64,000 bases of DNA from Bacteroidota bacterium (GTDB lineage: Bacteria > Bacteroidota > Bacteroidia > Chitinophagales > BACL12). Positions 1 through 8,839 of the stretch are shown one piece after another (the first letter of the stretch is position 1; the number at the start of each line of letters is the position of its first letter). The DNA lies in assembly GCA_016706255.1 (NCBI GenBank), contig JADJJZ010000003.1:902501-966500 (forward strand), given 5' to 3'. The position numbers and the translations under genes were made by a program. The notes below the pieces were generated by a model. That model worked only from the letters and a program-made list of their open reading frames with translations. It was not told the origin of the DNA and searched no databases.

Positions 1-431
1 AACTCATATCCTGCATGTCCACTTTTTTTAATATCTCCCAATGTAAAGGTTCTCCCTACTAAATAAACTTTATGAATTAATTTATGCATTAAATCCCAAT
101 GCGAATAACCCTGAATATCATATCGTTTAACAACCCCTTCACTGTCCTTAATATCAATGCGCATATTAAAAGGCAGGCCATTGATTACCCAAAACTCTTC
201 ACTACTAAGTACTAAAACGGTATCCCTGATTGTAAATTGAATCCCATTTCCAATTACGTCAAGGAATTCATATTTGTAATATGAATATAAATTTCCCGCT
301 TGCGATTGATTTGTTTGATGATGCACTCTTTTTAAAACACAGAATATGTCCTCAGGCAAAGTGTTTGGAATAAAATCTTTTAATTGCTCAACTCCGAGTT
401 TCTTAGTTATTTTGTAGAATTCATCTTTCAT
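1..431 (-). CDS. hypothetical protein, 5' part only (runs off left edge)
   Basis: An open frame of 143 codons starts with ATG at 431 and runs without a stop to the window edge, so the C-terminus is missing. The start MKDEFYKITKKLGVEQL is followed by a charged globular-looking sequence with no signal peptide or membrane segment. I recognise no domain. It lies 36 bp downstream of the helicase gene on the same strand and is probably the third gene of the reverse transcriptase-helicase operon. Function is unknown; the operon link is inferred from spacing and strand. Confidence 0.6.
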   Translation of the reverse strand, partial: MKDEFYKITKKLGVEQLKDFIPNTLPEDIFCVLKRVHHQTNQSQAGNLYSYYKYEFLDVIGNGIQFTIRDTVLVLSSEEFWVINGLPFNMRIDIKDSEGVVKRYDIQGYSHWDLMHKLIHKVYLVGRTFTLGDIKKSGHAGYE

Positions 432-467
432 TGTTTGTTTTTTAAATTTTAGTTATTAAATATAATG

Positions 468-1880
468 TTATACCAACCACCAATCATTAGCCAAATTTAA
501 CTCAACTTTTGTTCTTGTCACCGCAGTGTACCACCACCGAAATAATTCCGGCTGCCGCATTCCATACATACTCTTTTCAAGAAATAAAAATATATTATCC
601 CATTCTCCTCCCTGAGATTTATGACACGTCACAGCATAACCATAAGTTGCGCGTAAACAATTTAGGAAATCATCTTTCATCATTTCTTCTCGATATCGAT
701 CACTATTTCCTTTAATACCCTTACTTTTCATTCTCCTATTGAAATCTACCATAATTGCTTTATTCTGTTCCTTTGTAAAATTATTGGTTCTATTATATAA
801 AACATCCAAGGCAAGTAAAATTTCATAGTCGGTTTCTGATAAAACTGCTCTAACCCTTACACTTTGGAAATGTAAATTAGCCTGTATTCGAATTTCTCCA
901 AGGGATGTGACAACTACGAAATCTCCATTAGTAAGCGGAACTTTATAGTTATTTTGGGTTACTAATAGGATATCATTAACCTGTAGTGGTAAATCCAATG
1001 ACCCATATAAATCTCGCCGAAATGCCCTGTTTAGGTTTTGAACTGTTTTGTTACTTCGGGCAATTGCTAATGCACCATTGTATCCTACTTCATTATATTT
1101 TTTAAAATAGTTATTAAACAATTCTTTTGTAGAAATGTGTATTTTAATATCATGGAATTTAGAAACGGGTAATTTTGGAAACTTAGGTGGGTTATTTATT
1201 AAGTTCAGGTTTCTAATTTCCCATGCGAAAAAAACAAGATCACTATTTTTCGTTCGTTCAATTTGCTGAAGATTATAATGAATTACTATTCGATTTTGCT
1301 CTGTTACCCAATTTCGGTCTAAAGCAGGACTATAAATTTGTCCGACTGGAGGTAATTGAAAAGGATCGCCGATAAAAATGACTTTATTATTTTTAACTGC
1401 TAAAAAAAAATCAATTAAAAGATATCCTGAACCGAATTTAGCTAAGGAGTCGTCAGATAGAATGCTGGACAGCATTGATGCTTCATCAACTATGTATAGT
1501 TTTTTTTCTTCATCAGGTTCTCTTAAGGCGAATTGCATTGTCATTTGACCATACCTATCAATTGTTGCTTCCGGTGGAAGTTCTTCATCGGCGCCATCAA
1601 CTCTAGTAAAGTGGTATAGCTCACTATGAACAGTTTTAGCTTCAAATCCAGTTTTGCCTCTTAAAACAGCAGCAGCTCTCCCAGTTGAAGCAAGCATACA
1701 GAAATTCATATTATTTTCCTCCAACCATTTACCTAAATACTGCATTAAAAATGTTTTCCCTGTGCCTGCGTAACCTGTCAGAATAAATGTGTTTGCAGCT
1801 GGATGATTTAAAAAGTACTTAATTAGCTTAAATGCCTCTTTTTGGTCATTATTTAATATTTCCTTTGAAGATGCCGACAT
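468..1880 (-). CDS. SF1B DNA helicase, RecD/Dda-like
   Basis: A 470-residue ATP-dependent helicase, inferred to unwind DNA 5'-3' as SF1B family members do. Walker A is GYAGTGKT at about 36-43, Walker B is VDEASM at about 131-136, and motif III is GDPFQLPP at about 171-178. The C-terminal UvrD_C_2-type block contains TCHKSQGGEWD and YTAVTRTK near 420-460. Its length fits stand-alone Dda/RecD-like proteins, not full RecD. Its start codon directly follows the stop of the reverse transcriptase gene (1881), so the two are almost certainly co-transcribed and may act together. No extra nuclease or DNA-binding domain is visible. The helicase call is firm; a role in defence is inferred from context. 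Confidence 0.85.
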   Translation of the reverse strand: MSASSKEILNNDQKEAFKLIKYFLNHPAANTFILTGYAGTGKTFLMQYLGKWLEENNMNFCMLASTGRAAAVLRGKTGFEAKTVHSELYHFTRVDGADEELPPEATIDRYGQMTMQFALREPDEEKKLYIVDEASMLSSILSDDSLAKFGSGYLLIDFFLAVKNNKVIFIGDPFQLPPVGQIYSPALDRNWVTEQNRIVIHYNLQQIERTKNSDLVFFAWEIRNLNLINNPPKFPKLPVSKFHDIKIHISTKELFNNYFKKYNEVGYNGALAIARSNKTVQNLNRAFRRDLYGSLDLPLQVNDILLVTQNNYKVPLTNGDFVVVTSLGEIRIQANLHFQSVRVRAVLSETDYEILLALDVLYNRTNNFTKEQNKAIMVDFNRRMKSKGIKGNSDRYREEMMKDDFLNCLRATYGYAVTCHKSQGGEWDNIFLFLEKSMYGMRQPELFRWWYTAVTRTKVELNLANDWWLV

Positions 1881-3434
1881 TTAATTATTCAAAAGTTTAT
1901 TTAAAATATTCCAATGTCTTTTAGTTTGTTTTTTAATATTATTGTGCCCTATAATTTTGGATGCCTTGAAAGCATAGGATAAAAAGTTCCCCCAATTATA
2001 TGAATCACTTTTTACAAATTTTTTTTCCTTTGAATTCCAAAGATATTTTCTAGTTCTTTTTGCTCCTTTGTACGAGAATCTTTTGTATAATCTTCTTTTA
2101 AAAATGATTCCTTTATTCTTACTAAAAATACTTTTTGAATAATATTTAGCCTTTCTAACGGAGCGTTTCATTTTACGGTAATAACCAGATAGACTTGCTG
2201 ACTTTAATAAAACATTTTCACCATTAAATTCAAACCCGAGGTAAATAAAATTTTTATTCCAATTTACAACTGTATTAAACTCCTGCCCACAAATTAATTT
2301 TCCATTTTCCCTCTTAAATTGAAATATTTGAGTTTTAGTTGGTTGAATTTCCAATTTGTATTTTTCAATTTCTTTATATACGAGTTTCAATAATTCCTCT
2401 TTTATATTTAAAGGACAAACAACAACAATATCATCAGAATATCTTTTATAAATACTATTGTGGGTCGTAATAAAATCATTGATTGTCTTATCAAAGTGTA
2501 GTAGATACATATTTGCCAAAACGGAACTAATTGGTGAGCCTTGTGGAATGCCAAAGTCACGGTAAATTACAGTGCCATTCTTTAATTTTTTGGTTTTAGA
2601 AGGTTGAAGGAGCTTACCCTTCAATTTAAAAAAATCTTCTTTAGTGCAAAAGGCAATTGCATTCTGATTTCTTAAAAAGCGCATCCTGTCAACTTTCTTT
2701 TGTTTAATCTCAAGGGGAACGCCAAATTTATTTACTTTTCGAACGTAGATTTTATTCTTAAATTCATCAAAAATATCAACAATATCTACATGGCTGAATC
2801 TTGTAATATTTTTGAATACGTTAAAATGATCTGGACTTAATCGTGATACGCCTAATACCTCTGCCCAAATTTCTCTTAAAAGCTTATGGTTTAAGTTGTC
2901 AAAGAAACTGGAAATATCAAATGCGATTACTGCAAATTCATCTTTTGGATAACTCCGAATAAATTTGAAGACATCATTAGCGAAATCGATATTGCATTTA
3001 TTAGAGCTATTTTTATTTTTAGGATTTACAGGAATTGAACGATATGCATTCACGACCGGATCTAAATTATAGCCATTGCTTTTGATTTTGATTTCATAGT
3101 GGTCAGAAAGTAACTTCGCATAATAACTAAAAATCAGCGAATCCAAATGGTTTGCGTAAAAAAGTTCTCGTGTTTTATGAGAGGATATTCTTTGCAATTT
3201 ATTTTCTTTTTTGTTATTTTCATTAATTTTTCCATCGTGTGGTAAATATTCCTTCCTGAATTTTTTAACTGTAGAGGTTTTGTGGATGAAGGGTAAAAAA
3301 GCATGTTTTGCAATTATTTCTGGACTTGTGACATATTTTTCAATCCAGATATGTCGTTCACTATAATTTAATGGCAATCCAATGTGTGGATACCGCTTAA
3401 TTTTAAACCAATCTTTATTTTTCTTAATAACCAT
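1881..3434 (-). CDS. defence-associated reverse transcriptase, probably DRT2 (UG2) type
   Basis: A 517-residue RNA-directed DNA polymerase. Motif A is AFDISSFFDN at 171-180 (catalytic Asp173). The RT signature GIPQGSP is at 295-301, the catalytic YSDD box at 332-335, and a YLGFEFNG primer-grip-like segment near 398-405. The N-terminus (WFKIKRYPHIGLP), the FYANHLDSLIFSYY segment and the PDHFNVFKNITRFS segment after motif A match my memory of Drt2/UG2 proteins. It lacks the maturase domain of group II intron enzymes and the VTG motif of retron enzymes. DRT2 enzymes copy an upstream ncRNA into concatemeric cDNA during phage defence; a suitable structured leader lies directly upstream here. That it is a reverse transcriptase is certain; the subgroup is a judgement from memory. 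A relative such as another UG clade is the main alternative. Confidence 0.8.
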   Translation of the reverse strand: MVIKKNKDWFKIKRYPHIGLPLNYSERHIWIEKYVTSPEIIAKHAFLPFIHKTSTVKKFRKEYLPHDGKINENNKKENKLQRISSHKTRELFYANHLDSLIFSYYAKLLSDHYEIKIKSNGYNLDPVVNAYRSIPVNPKNKNSSNKCNIDFANDVFKFIRSYPKDEFAVIAFDISSFFDNLNHKLLREIWAEVLGVSRLSPDHFNVFKNITRFSHVDIVDIFDEFKNKIYVRKVNKFGVPLEIKQKKVDRMRFLRNQNAIAFCTKEDFFKLKGKLLQPSKTKKLKNGTVIYRDFGIPQGSPISSVLANMYLLHFDKTINDFITTHNSIYKRYSDDIVVVCPLNIKEELLKLVYKEIEKYKLEIQPTKTQIFQFKRENGKLICGQEFNTVVNWNKNFIYLGFEFNGENVLLKSASLSGYYRKMKRSVRKAKYYSKSIFSKNKGIIFKRRLYKRFSYKGAKRTRKYLWNSKEKKFVKSDSYNWGNFLSYAFKASKIIGHNNIKKQTKRHWNILNKLLNN

Positions 3435-3449
3435 ACTGAAAAAAATAAA

Positions 3450-3801
3450 GTGAGCAGCGAAGACCCAATGCGAAGCTATTTGCTTTTAGAATTAGTTTCC
3501 CAATTCCCGAAATATGCATGCTGTTTCGGCACCGAAATGCCGCTCCGACTCAAGCTGGGTAACGAAATAATAATCGTATATTTACATCTAAATTCAATAA
3601 TGAACCTAAAGAAACATATAATCATCAAGGTTGGCCTCGTAGCTGTTATGCTATTTGGCCAGCTGAATGCAGCTTTATCTGAAAATTGTCCAGAAATCGC
3701 TTGCATTTCAGAAATACCTTGTCCTCAACAGTTTTTCAAGTTGAGTGCAGAACTTTCGTTCATACCATAAAACGCATACTTCAGCCTCTTCGACTGCTCA
3801 C
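3450..3801 (-). ncRNA. structured leader RNA of the reverse transcriptase (putative DRT ncRNA)
   Basis: The 430 bp between the methylase stop and the reverse transcriptase start hold no convincing gene. The two ends can pair: positions 3450-3463 (gtgagcagcgaaga) are the inverse of 3787-3801 (tcttcgactgctcac), giving a 14-bp stem with one bulged base that encloses about 320 nt. The stem ends 15 nt before the reverse transcriptase start. Internal hairpins include ctcaac/gttgag (3724-3729 with 3740-3745) and a tttcggcaccgaaa palindrome near 3524-3537. This layout (ncRNA first, closing stem, then RT) is what DRT2 and retron loci show. Exact ends are inferred; transcription probably starts near 3833. 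Confidence 0.65.
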
Positions 3802-3839
3802 AAAATTATTTTATAAACGTTAAATATAGCTTTGATTTT

Positions 3840-3874
3840 CAAAAATACAAGTATAATTAATAAGCTATTCAAAA
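3840..3874 (-). promoter_or_regulatory. putative promoter of the ncRNA-reverse transcriptase-helicase operon
   Basis: On the minus strand TATTTTTG (3847 to 3840) is an exact Bacteroidota -7 element (TAnnTTTG), and TTTTG (3874 to 3870) lies 22 nt upstream as a candidate -33 element. The predicted start, near 3833, is about 30 nt before the 5' arm of the ncRNA stem. A second -7 match, TAATTTTG (3808 to 3801), would start inside the stem and is less likely. The -33 element overlaps the stop codon of the upstream methylase frame. Confidence 0.4.
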
Positions 3875-6378
3875 TTTAACTTCGGCAATCCCTCCACAAT
3901 ATCCACCGTCTGCACACTCACATTAATAACACTCAACAACAAATCTAATATATATCTTGGATTTCCAACCTCTTCTGCCCAATCATTGGGGTCGTTTTTG
4001 ATACCGCTTTCTTTGTGGGTTGTGACTTGGTAACGCTCCATTATCCATTCTATTGCACTTTTGCCATTCACTATGTATTGATATGCCTTTTCCGGAATAT
4101 CTTCAATAGTGATAAGACCATTATATGAAATTGTTTCTTTTTGGCCTTTTTTTGGAAAGCGCATTTTTGTTACTTTAAAGTTATTATATTCTGCCCCAAT
4201 TAGGATAAGATCTTCATACGGAGGCACTTTTTCATAGTTGATGTGTAATTCTGCTAATTGTCTGCCTGCTTTGCTGAATTTCCAGAAATCTTTTACTTCT
4301 TCAACTAAAGGAATGCGAGGTAACATTTTTTTTAAATCATTAGCGAACTTTATTTTGTATTCAGGTGAATGTAAAAAACCATAGACATAATAAAAGATAT
4401 CTTCTTTAATTACTGTTTTACTGTACAATTTTTGCGCTCGTTCCAATATTAGATCACTAATTCCATCTCTTCGGATGTATTCACTATCATCAAACTTATC
4501 AAATAAACTTGGATTTTGTTTCTGATGCACGTCATAGTAATAAAGTGGAAAGCATTGGCAACCTCCATCATACATATTTAAATCAGGTATACTATCTGAA
4601 ATCAATGAGGCGAATCCTTTTCTTTCTCCCAATCCCGGAATTGTAATCACTCTATTATCCAATGTGTTGTTTGGAAAAAGTTTTGGAATTTTATACACCA
4701 TATCATTAATTTCACGAGCAAAATAAACATTCTGTTTGAAAAAAGGTCGATATAGGCCTTTTCTTAAACTAGTGGAATTAAATTTGTGAATTTTATTCTT
4801 TTCAATGTCTTGCTTGAGACCTCTATTCCAAGTGATTTTAGTTGAATCAAAATCCAGAAAATCTTCTAGCTGTAAACTTTTATTTTTACTCAACTCATTA
4901 ATGTAAGCAACACGTTGTTCATTGTAAAAAATGATTAGATTTTTAATATTTTTTTGCAGAATTATTAGGGATGAATTATAGCACCATGCATCGCGGGCAG
5001 TGGCGAGCCCTCGACTGTAAAATTGATTAAATATTGTAGGTTCTTTTGCATCATCTTTGTTACCCATCGAAATATAAGTATTAAAAATAGCATTTCGTTG
5101 ACTGAGCCAATCACCATTTTGTTCCGGCGCTAATAACTTCCAATTTATATCAATATTCTTTATAGATTTATACTTCTTTATTTTATGAAGTTTTTCTTTG
5201 CGATTTAAATAATCGCCAATGTCAAAGTAATTTATTGTGGCAATTCCTGTGTGCTTTGGTTTTTTTATTAGAATTGTGATTGCAACTCCGGTTACAATGT
5301 CAAATATATTTTGGCCCTCTTGTTTCGCCGAATCTCCAGATCTACCTCTAATTGATCCCCGTAAATCTGCTACATAAATATTAGAAAATTCTTTTTGGAT
5401 AACCTTTCTAAACCCATCAGTAGCATTGGTATCTAACCAACCTGAATTTGTAATAAAGGCAATTATACCACCCTGTTCTTTATCTAATCTATCAGTAGCC
5501 CAACGGAATGCTTTTATATACGAATTATATAAAGAGTTTTTGTTTGTAGCGACTGTTTCTGCAGCGTATGTTTTAGCAATCCGAGAATGGAGTTGCGTAT
5601 AAACTTGATTTTGAGAATTGTCATTAGTGGATTTCTGACCAACAGAATATGGTGGGTTTCCAATAATTACTCTAAGTGGAGTTTTTTTCTGAGATGCCAC
5701 TCTCTCCGAATTTTGTGGAAACATTTCACTAAATAATTTATCATCCCCTTCACTCTCCCCTAATTGAAAAGTATCCGTCAGACAAATTCCATCAAAGGAC
5801 GTATATTCCTTTTCACCTAATGCATCGTGAAAAGCATTTTCAATATTTACAGCCGCAATGTAGTATGCCAATAAGACAATTTCATTAGCATGAATTTCTT
5901 TGTGGTATTTGCGGTATAAATCTTTCTTCTCAATTAATCCACTTTGGAATAATCTTGAAATAAATGTTCCTGTTCCTGTAAATGGATCAAGTATGTGAAT
6001 ATTTTCATCGGTAAGACTACGGTTAAATTCCTTTTTTAAAACATCATTTACTGAGTGGATAATAAAATCAACAACTTCTACTGGGGTATAAACAATACCT
6101 AATTTCTCCACCATTTTTGGCATTGCGGTTTTAAAATATTTTTCGTATAATTCCAATATTATCTTTTGTTTGCCTTCCGAATTGTCAATTCCTTCTACAC
6201 GCTTGCGGACACTTGCGTAAAATTTTGAAAGGGATTCTGTGTCTTTATCCAATGCTTGGTCATCTAGTAGCTTTAGCATTTTTTCCATTGCAATGGAGAT
6301 CGGGTTATTTTTTACAAAGGAATATTTTTCAAACAAGGCTTCAAAAACCTGAGCAGTTATGATATGCTGAGACAACAT
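3865..6378 (-). CDS. type ISP restriction-modification enzyme, C-terminal part: N6-adenine methyltransferase and target recognition
   Basis: These 837 residues carry a gamma-type adenine methyltransferase: S-adenosylmethionine motif I DPFTGTGTF at about 131-139 and catalytic motif NPPY at 241-244. A long C-terminal part fits the target recognition domain of LlaGI-like enzymes. It is in the same frame as the nuclease-helicase ORF upstream, and the ~110 bp between them make sense only in another frame, so both are parts of one ~1,619-residue polypeptide, the usual size of type ISP enzymes. The ATG at 6378 is therefore not the natural start. Such enzymes methylate one strand of an asymmetric site and translocate along unmodified DNA to cut it. 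Confidence 0.8.
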   Translation of the reverse strand: MLSQHIITAQVFEALFEKYSFVKNNPISIAMEKMLKLLDDQALDKDTESLSKFYASVRKRVEGIDNSEGKQKIILELYEKYFKTAMPKMVEKLGIVYTPVEVVDFIIHSVNDVLKKEFNRSLTDENIHILDPFTGTGTFISRLFQSGLIEKKDLYRKYHKEIHANEIVLLAYYIAAVNIENAFHDALGEKEYTSFDGICLTDTFQLGESEGDDKLFSEMFPQNSERVASQKKTPLRVIIGNPPYSVGQKSTNDNSQNQVYTQLHSRIAKTYAAETVATNKNSLYNSYIKAFRWATDRLDKEQGGIIAFITNSGWLDTNATDGFRKVIQKEFSNIYVADLRGSIRGRSGDSAKQEGQNIFDIVTGVAITILIKKPKHTGIATINYFDIGDYLNRKEKLHKIKKYKSIKNIDINWKLLAPEQNGDWLSQRNAIFNTYISMGNKDDAKEPTIFNQFYSRGLATARDAWCYNSSLIILQKNIKNLIIFYNEQRVAYINELSKNKSLQLEDFLDFDSTKITWNRGLKQDIEKNKIHKFNSTSLRKGLYRPFFKQNVYFAREINDMVYKIPKLFPNNTLDNRVITIPGLGERKGFASLISDSIPDLNMYDGGCQCFPLYYYDVHQKQNPSLFDKFDDSEYIRRDGISDLILERAQKLYSKTVIKEDIFYYVYGFLHSPEYKIKFANDLKKMLPRIPLVEEVKDFWKFSKAGRQLAELHINYEKVPPYEDLILIGAEYNNFKVTKMRFPKKGQKETISYNGLITIEDIPEKAYQYIVNGKSAIEWIMERYQVTTHKESGIKNDPNDWAEEVGNPRYILDLLLSVINVSVQTVDIVEGLPKLNFE

Positions 6379-6531
6379 TTCAATAGCTTCATCTTGATTA
6401 ATATTCGGGTTAATATTTTTCGAAGTCCGCCAAGAAAGCGATTAAATTCTTTATCATATTTTGGCGTTTCTTTAATTAATCTGTTAATACGTTCAACATG
6501 GCGTTGCGCAATTTCTGCAACACTTTTTAGC
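6379..6531 (-). other. frame-shifted linker between the two parts of the type ISP gene
   Basis: Here the protein continues in a different frame. Removing one A from the A5 run at about 6527-6531 turns the dead-end CCRNCATPC into SVAEIAQRHVERINRL. Adding one A to the A5 run at about 6417-6421 restores NINPNINQDEAIEM and joins the methylase frame. The two indels cancel in length (+1 and -1) but leave a TGA at 6493 between them. Both are in A homopolymers, so either sequencing error or true inactivation is possible. Confidence 0.7.
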
Positions 6532-8724
6532 CCATTGCTCCCAATATAATCTGTCGCCAACTTTATTTACCATTCGGGCATAAACTACATTCTGCAATTG
6601 TTCGAATTGCAATGCCATTTGCTGACTTATATCTTTTGATGTTCCCGTAGCTAATTCTGGATCAAAAGGAACAGGCGTTCCGTCCTCAAATGTATATTCG
6701 GGACGACCAACCAAAATTTGTTCCGGTCGACTTTTGTTCAGTTCAATTTTATTTACAATTGCATTAAATCTGTCATCATGTGCACGCAGCGCATTTAAGA
6801 CTGTCCAAACTACTTTATATCGTTCATTAGAATCAAGAGCTTTATCTGCTTCAACTGTTGATGGAACCACAACCGGAATAATGATATATCCATATTTTTT
6901 CCCCGGAGATTTGCGCATCACTCTTCCAACAGACTGAACCACATCAACCTGTGAATTGCGGGCTGATAAAAACATTACTGCATCCAAGGAAGGAACATCT
7001 ACCCCTTCACTTAAACACCTTACATTGGTAAGCACACGGCATTCATTATTTTCAGTATCTTCTTTCAGCCAACCTAATAAATTATCGCGTTCCGGTGCAG
7101 ACATTGTTCCATCAACATGTTTGGAAGCAACAGAAACCATTTGTTCCATCTTTTCAGTTGGTAATGAATTTATATATGCACTTGTAGCTAAATTGAAAGT
7201 TGAAGTAATTTTTCCTGAGATTTTAATACTCTGACAAAACGCCACAGCTCTTCGCATAGGATTAGGGTCAGTTGATTTTATAATTCCTTCATCACCTAAA
7301 ATTTGTTTTGATAGTGCATTAATACATCCAATTAATTTTGAAGCATCATCGGAATTTATTTCGCTTTCTTTATCAGCTATCATTTTTTGCACTGCCGGAG
7401 GAACATCTTGATCACTTAATGTTAAGATCAATACTTTATAATCGGTCAGTAATCCACGTTCAACAGCTTCTCCAAATCCAATACGATAAATTTCTTCACC
7501 GTATAAATTCACATCATCCATAGAGCATAAAATTGCTTCTGCCTGTGCGGCTTTGCTTTTAACTTCATCGTTATATAAACGCGGAGTAGCGGTCATATAC
7601 AAGCGTTTTTTCGCTTTTATAAAATTATTGTCATGTACTTTAACAAATGCAGATTCTTCTTCATCAGCAATGGTTACACCTGTTGTTCTGTGTGCTTCGT
7701 CACAAATAATTAAATCAAATTCGCCAAAATTATTTTGTGTTTTTATTAATTCTTTCTGAGCTTTCGAAATAACCTCAATTGATTGATATGTAGAAAAGAC
7801 AACTGTCATTCCGGCATTTCCCTTTGTTTTGATCCTGTGAAATTGTTGCACGATATCTTTCATATTTGTGGAAGCAGGTAACGCTAGATCCACAATGCTA
7901 AATCCGTCAGAATCATCATTTTTTTTCCGACTTTGGCTAACTTCCGAGTCAGAACAAATACAAATAGCATTAATTGGCTCATCCGCTTCGTTACTCCATT
8001 CCCTTAATGTTTGTCCAAGCAAAGCAATAGATGGAACCAAAAAAAGTACTAATCCTTTTTTATTCGTTTCATTTTCTGCAATTTTCAGTGAAGCAATTGT
8101 TTTTCCGGTTCCACATGCCATAATTAATTTACCACGGTCATGTGTTAAAAAATATTCATGAGTAGCAGTTCTTACTTCATAAATATGTGGAAACACATCT
8201 TTTTTCTTAGATCGCGCAGATTCACCATGAATACCTTTCTCTAATTTTTCCCAATCAACCTTAGCTTCCTTTAAATCATTTAAATTTAATCTGGTAACAG
8301 GCGGAATTTGGTTTCTTATTGCTTCCTCTGCATTGGAACCCCATTTTTTGCCCGTAGTATCTATCCAAAGGCAATTAGTAAACCGGGTAGTTTTTAAATC
8401 CTCGTTTTTAAACTCCCGGCTTGAAGTGGCAAGAAACGAATCCACAGAGGGTTTATTTATAACGGCATCCTCAGCAAAACATTTACATTGAATTGCCCAA
8501 AAGTCCCCTTCCTGAGTAAGTGCAACCAGATCAATCCCTGTATCTTGTCCCCCAAAGTCGTTTTTTGCAAAAAAATCATTCCACATCCACACATTCTTAA
8601 ACTTATACTGATATTTTGGCTCCGTTTGAAGGTAAGCCTGCATAAGCCGCTCGAACCGTGTGCCTTTATCGTGTTCGGAGAATGAATATTTGCGGTATTT
8701 GGTTAGGAGCTGAGTAAAGGTCAT
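6493..8724 (-). CDS. type ISP restriction-modification enzyme, N-terminal part: Mrr-like nuclease and SF2 helicase
   Basis: The N-terminus has an Mrr-like PD-(D/E)XK nuclease: GIDLVA with Asp65, then AIQCK with Gln79 and Lys81. The SF2 translocase follows: Walker A ACGTGKT at 203-209, DEAH at 342-345, and SVGRVMR (motif VI) in the last third. The last 10 or so residues (KKCCRNCATPC) are a frameshift product; the true protein continues into the methylase at 3865-6378. LlaGI and LlaBIII have the same order of nuclease, helicase, methylase and recognition domain. It is the first gene of its strand run, with the small gene at 8840 behind it 115 bp away. Its product as read here would have nuclease and helicase but no methylase. 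Confidence 0.85.
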   Translation of the reverse strand: MTFTQLLTKYRKYSFSEHDKGTRFERLMQAYLQTEPKYQYKFKNVWMWNDFFAKNDFGGQDTGIDLVALTQEGDFWAIQCKCFAEDAVINKPSVDSFLATSSREFKNEDLKTTRFTNCLWIDTTGKKWGSNAEEAIRNQIPPVTRLNLNDLKEAKVDWEKLEKGIHGESARSKKKDVFPHIYEVRTATHEYFLTHDRGKLIMACGTGKTIASLKIAENETNKKGLVLFLVPSIALLGQTLREWSNEADEPINAICICSDSEVSQSRKKNDDSDGFSIVDLALPASTNMKDIVQQFHRIKTKGNAGMTVVFSTYQSIEVISKAQKELIKTQNNFGEFDLIICDEAHRTTGVTIADEEESAFVKVHDNNFIKAKKRLYMTATPRLYNDEVKSKAAQAEAILCSMDDVNLYGEEIYRIGFGEAVERGLLTDYKVLILTLSDQDVPPAVQKMIADKESEINSDDASKLIGCINALSKQILGDEGIIKSTDPNPMRRAVAFCQSIKISGKITSTFNLATSAYINSLPTEKMEQMVSVASKHVDGTMSAPERDNLLGWLKEDTENNECRVLTNVRCLSEGVDVPSLDAVMFLSARNSQVDVVQSVGRVMRKSPGKKYGYIIIPVVVPSTVEADKALDSNERYKVVWTVLNALRAHDDRFNAIVNKIELNKSRPEQILVGRPEYTFEDGTPVPFDPELATGTSKDISQQMALQFEQLQNVVYARMVNKVGDRLYWEQWAKKCCRNCATPC

Positions 8725-8839
8725 GGGATAAAAATAATATATTTATGGAAAATTTAAAATGAAATATACCTTAATTAGACCCTTGCAAATTATCAATTAC
8801 TAAAATAGTATTAAGGATTGTTTGAGATAGCTAAAAATA

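Noticed and set aside
1881..3434. Group II intron maturase or retron reverse transcriptase
   Set aside because: No maturase X or HNH domain, no intron RNA domains V/VI seen near it, and no retron VTG motif. Terminal stem alone would fit a retron, but the protein does not.
3476..3706. 76-codon minus-strand frame as a small protein gene before the reverse transcriptase
   Set aside because: It lies inside the stem-closed leader, shows no protein-like character, and an ncRNA explains the region better. It is kept only as part of the neo-type finding.
3384..3770. 128-codon plus-strand frame as a gene
   Set aside because: It begins inside the reverse transcriptase gene on the opposite strand and has no promoter, family or composition to support it as an ordinary gene.
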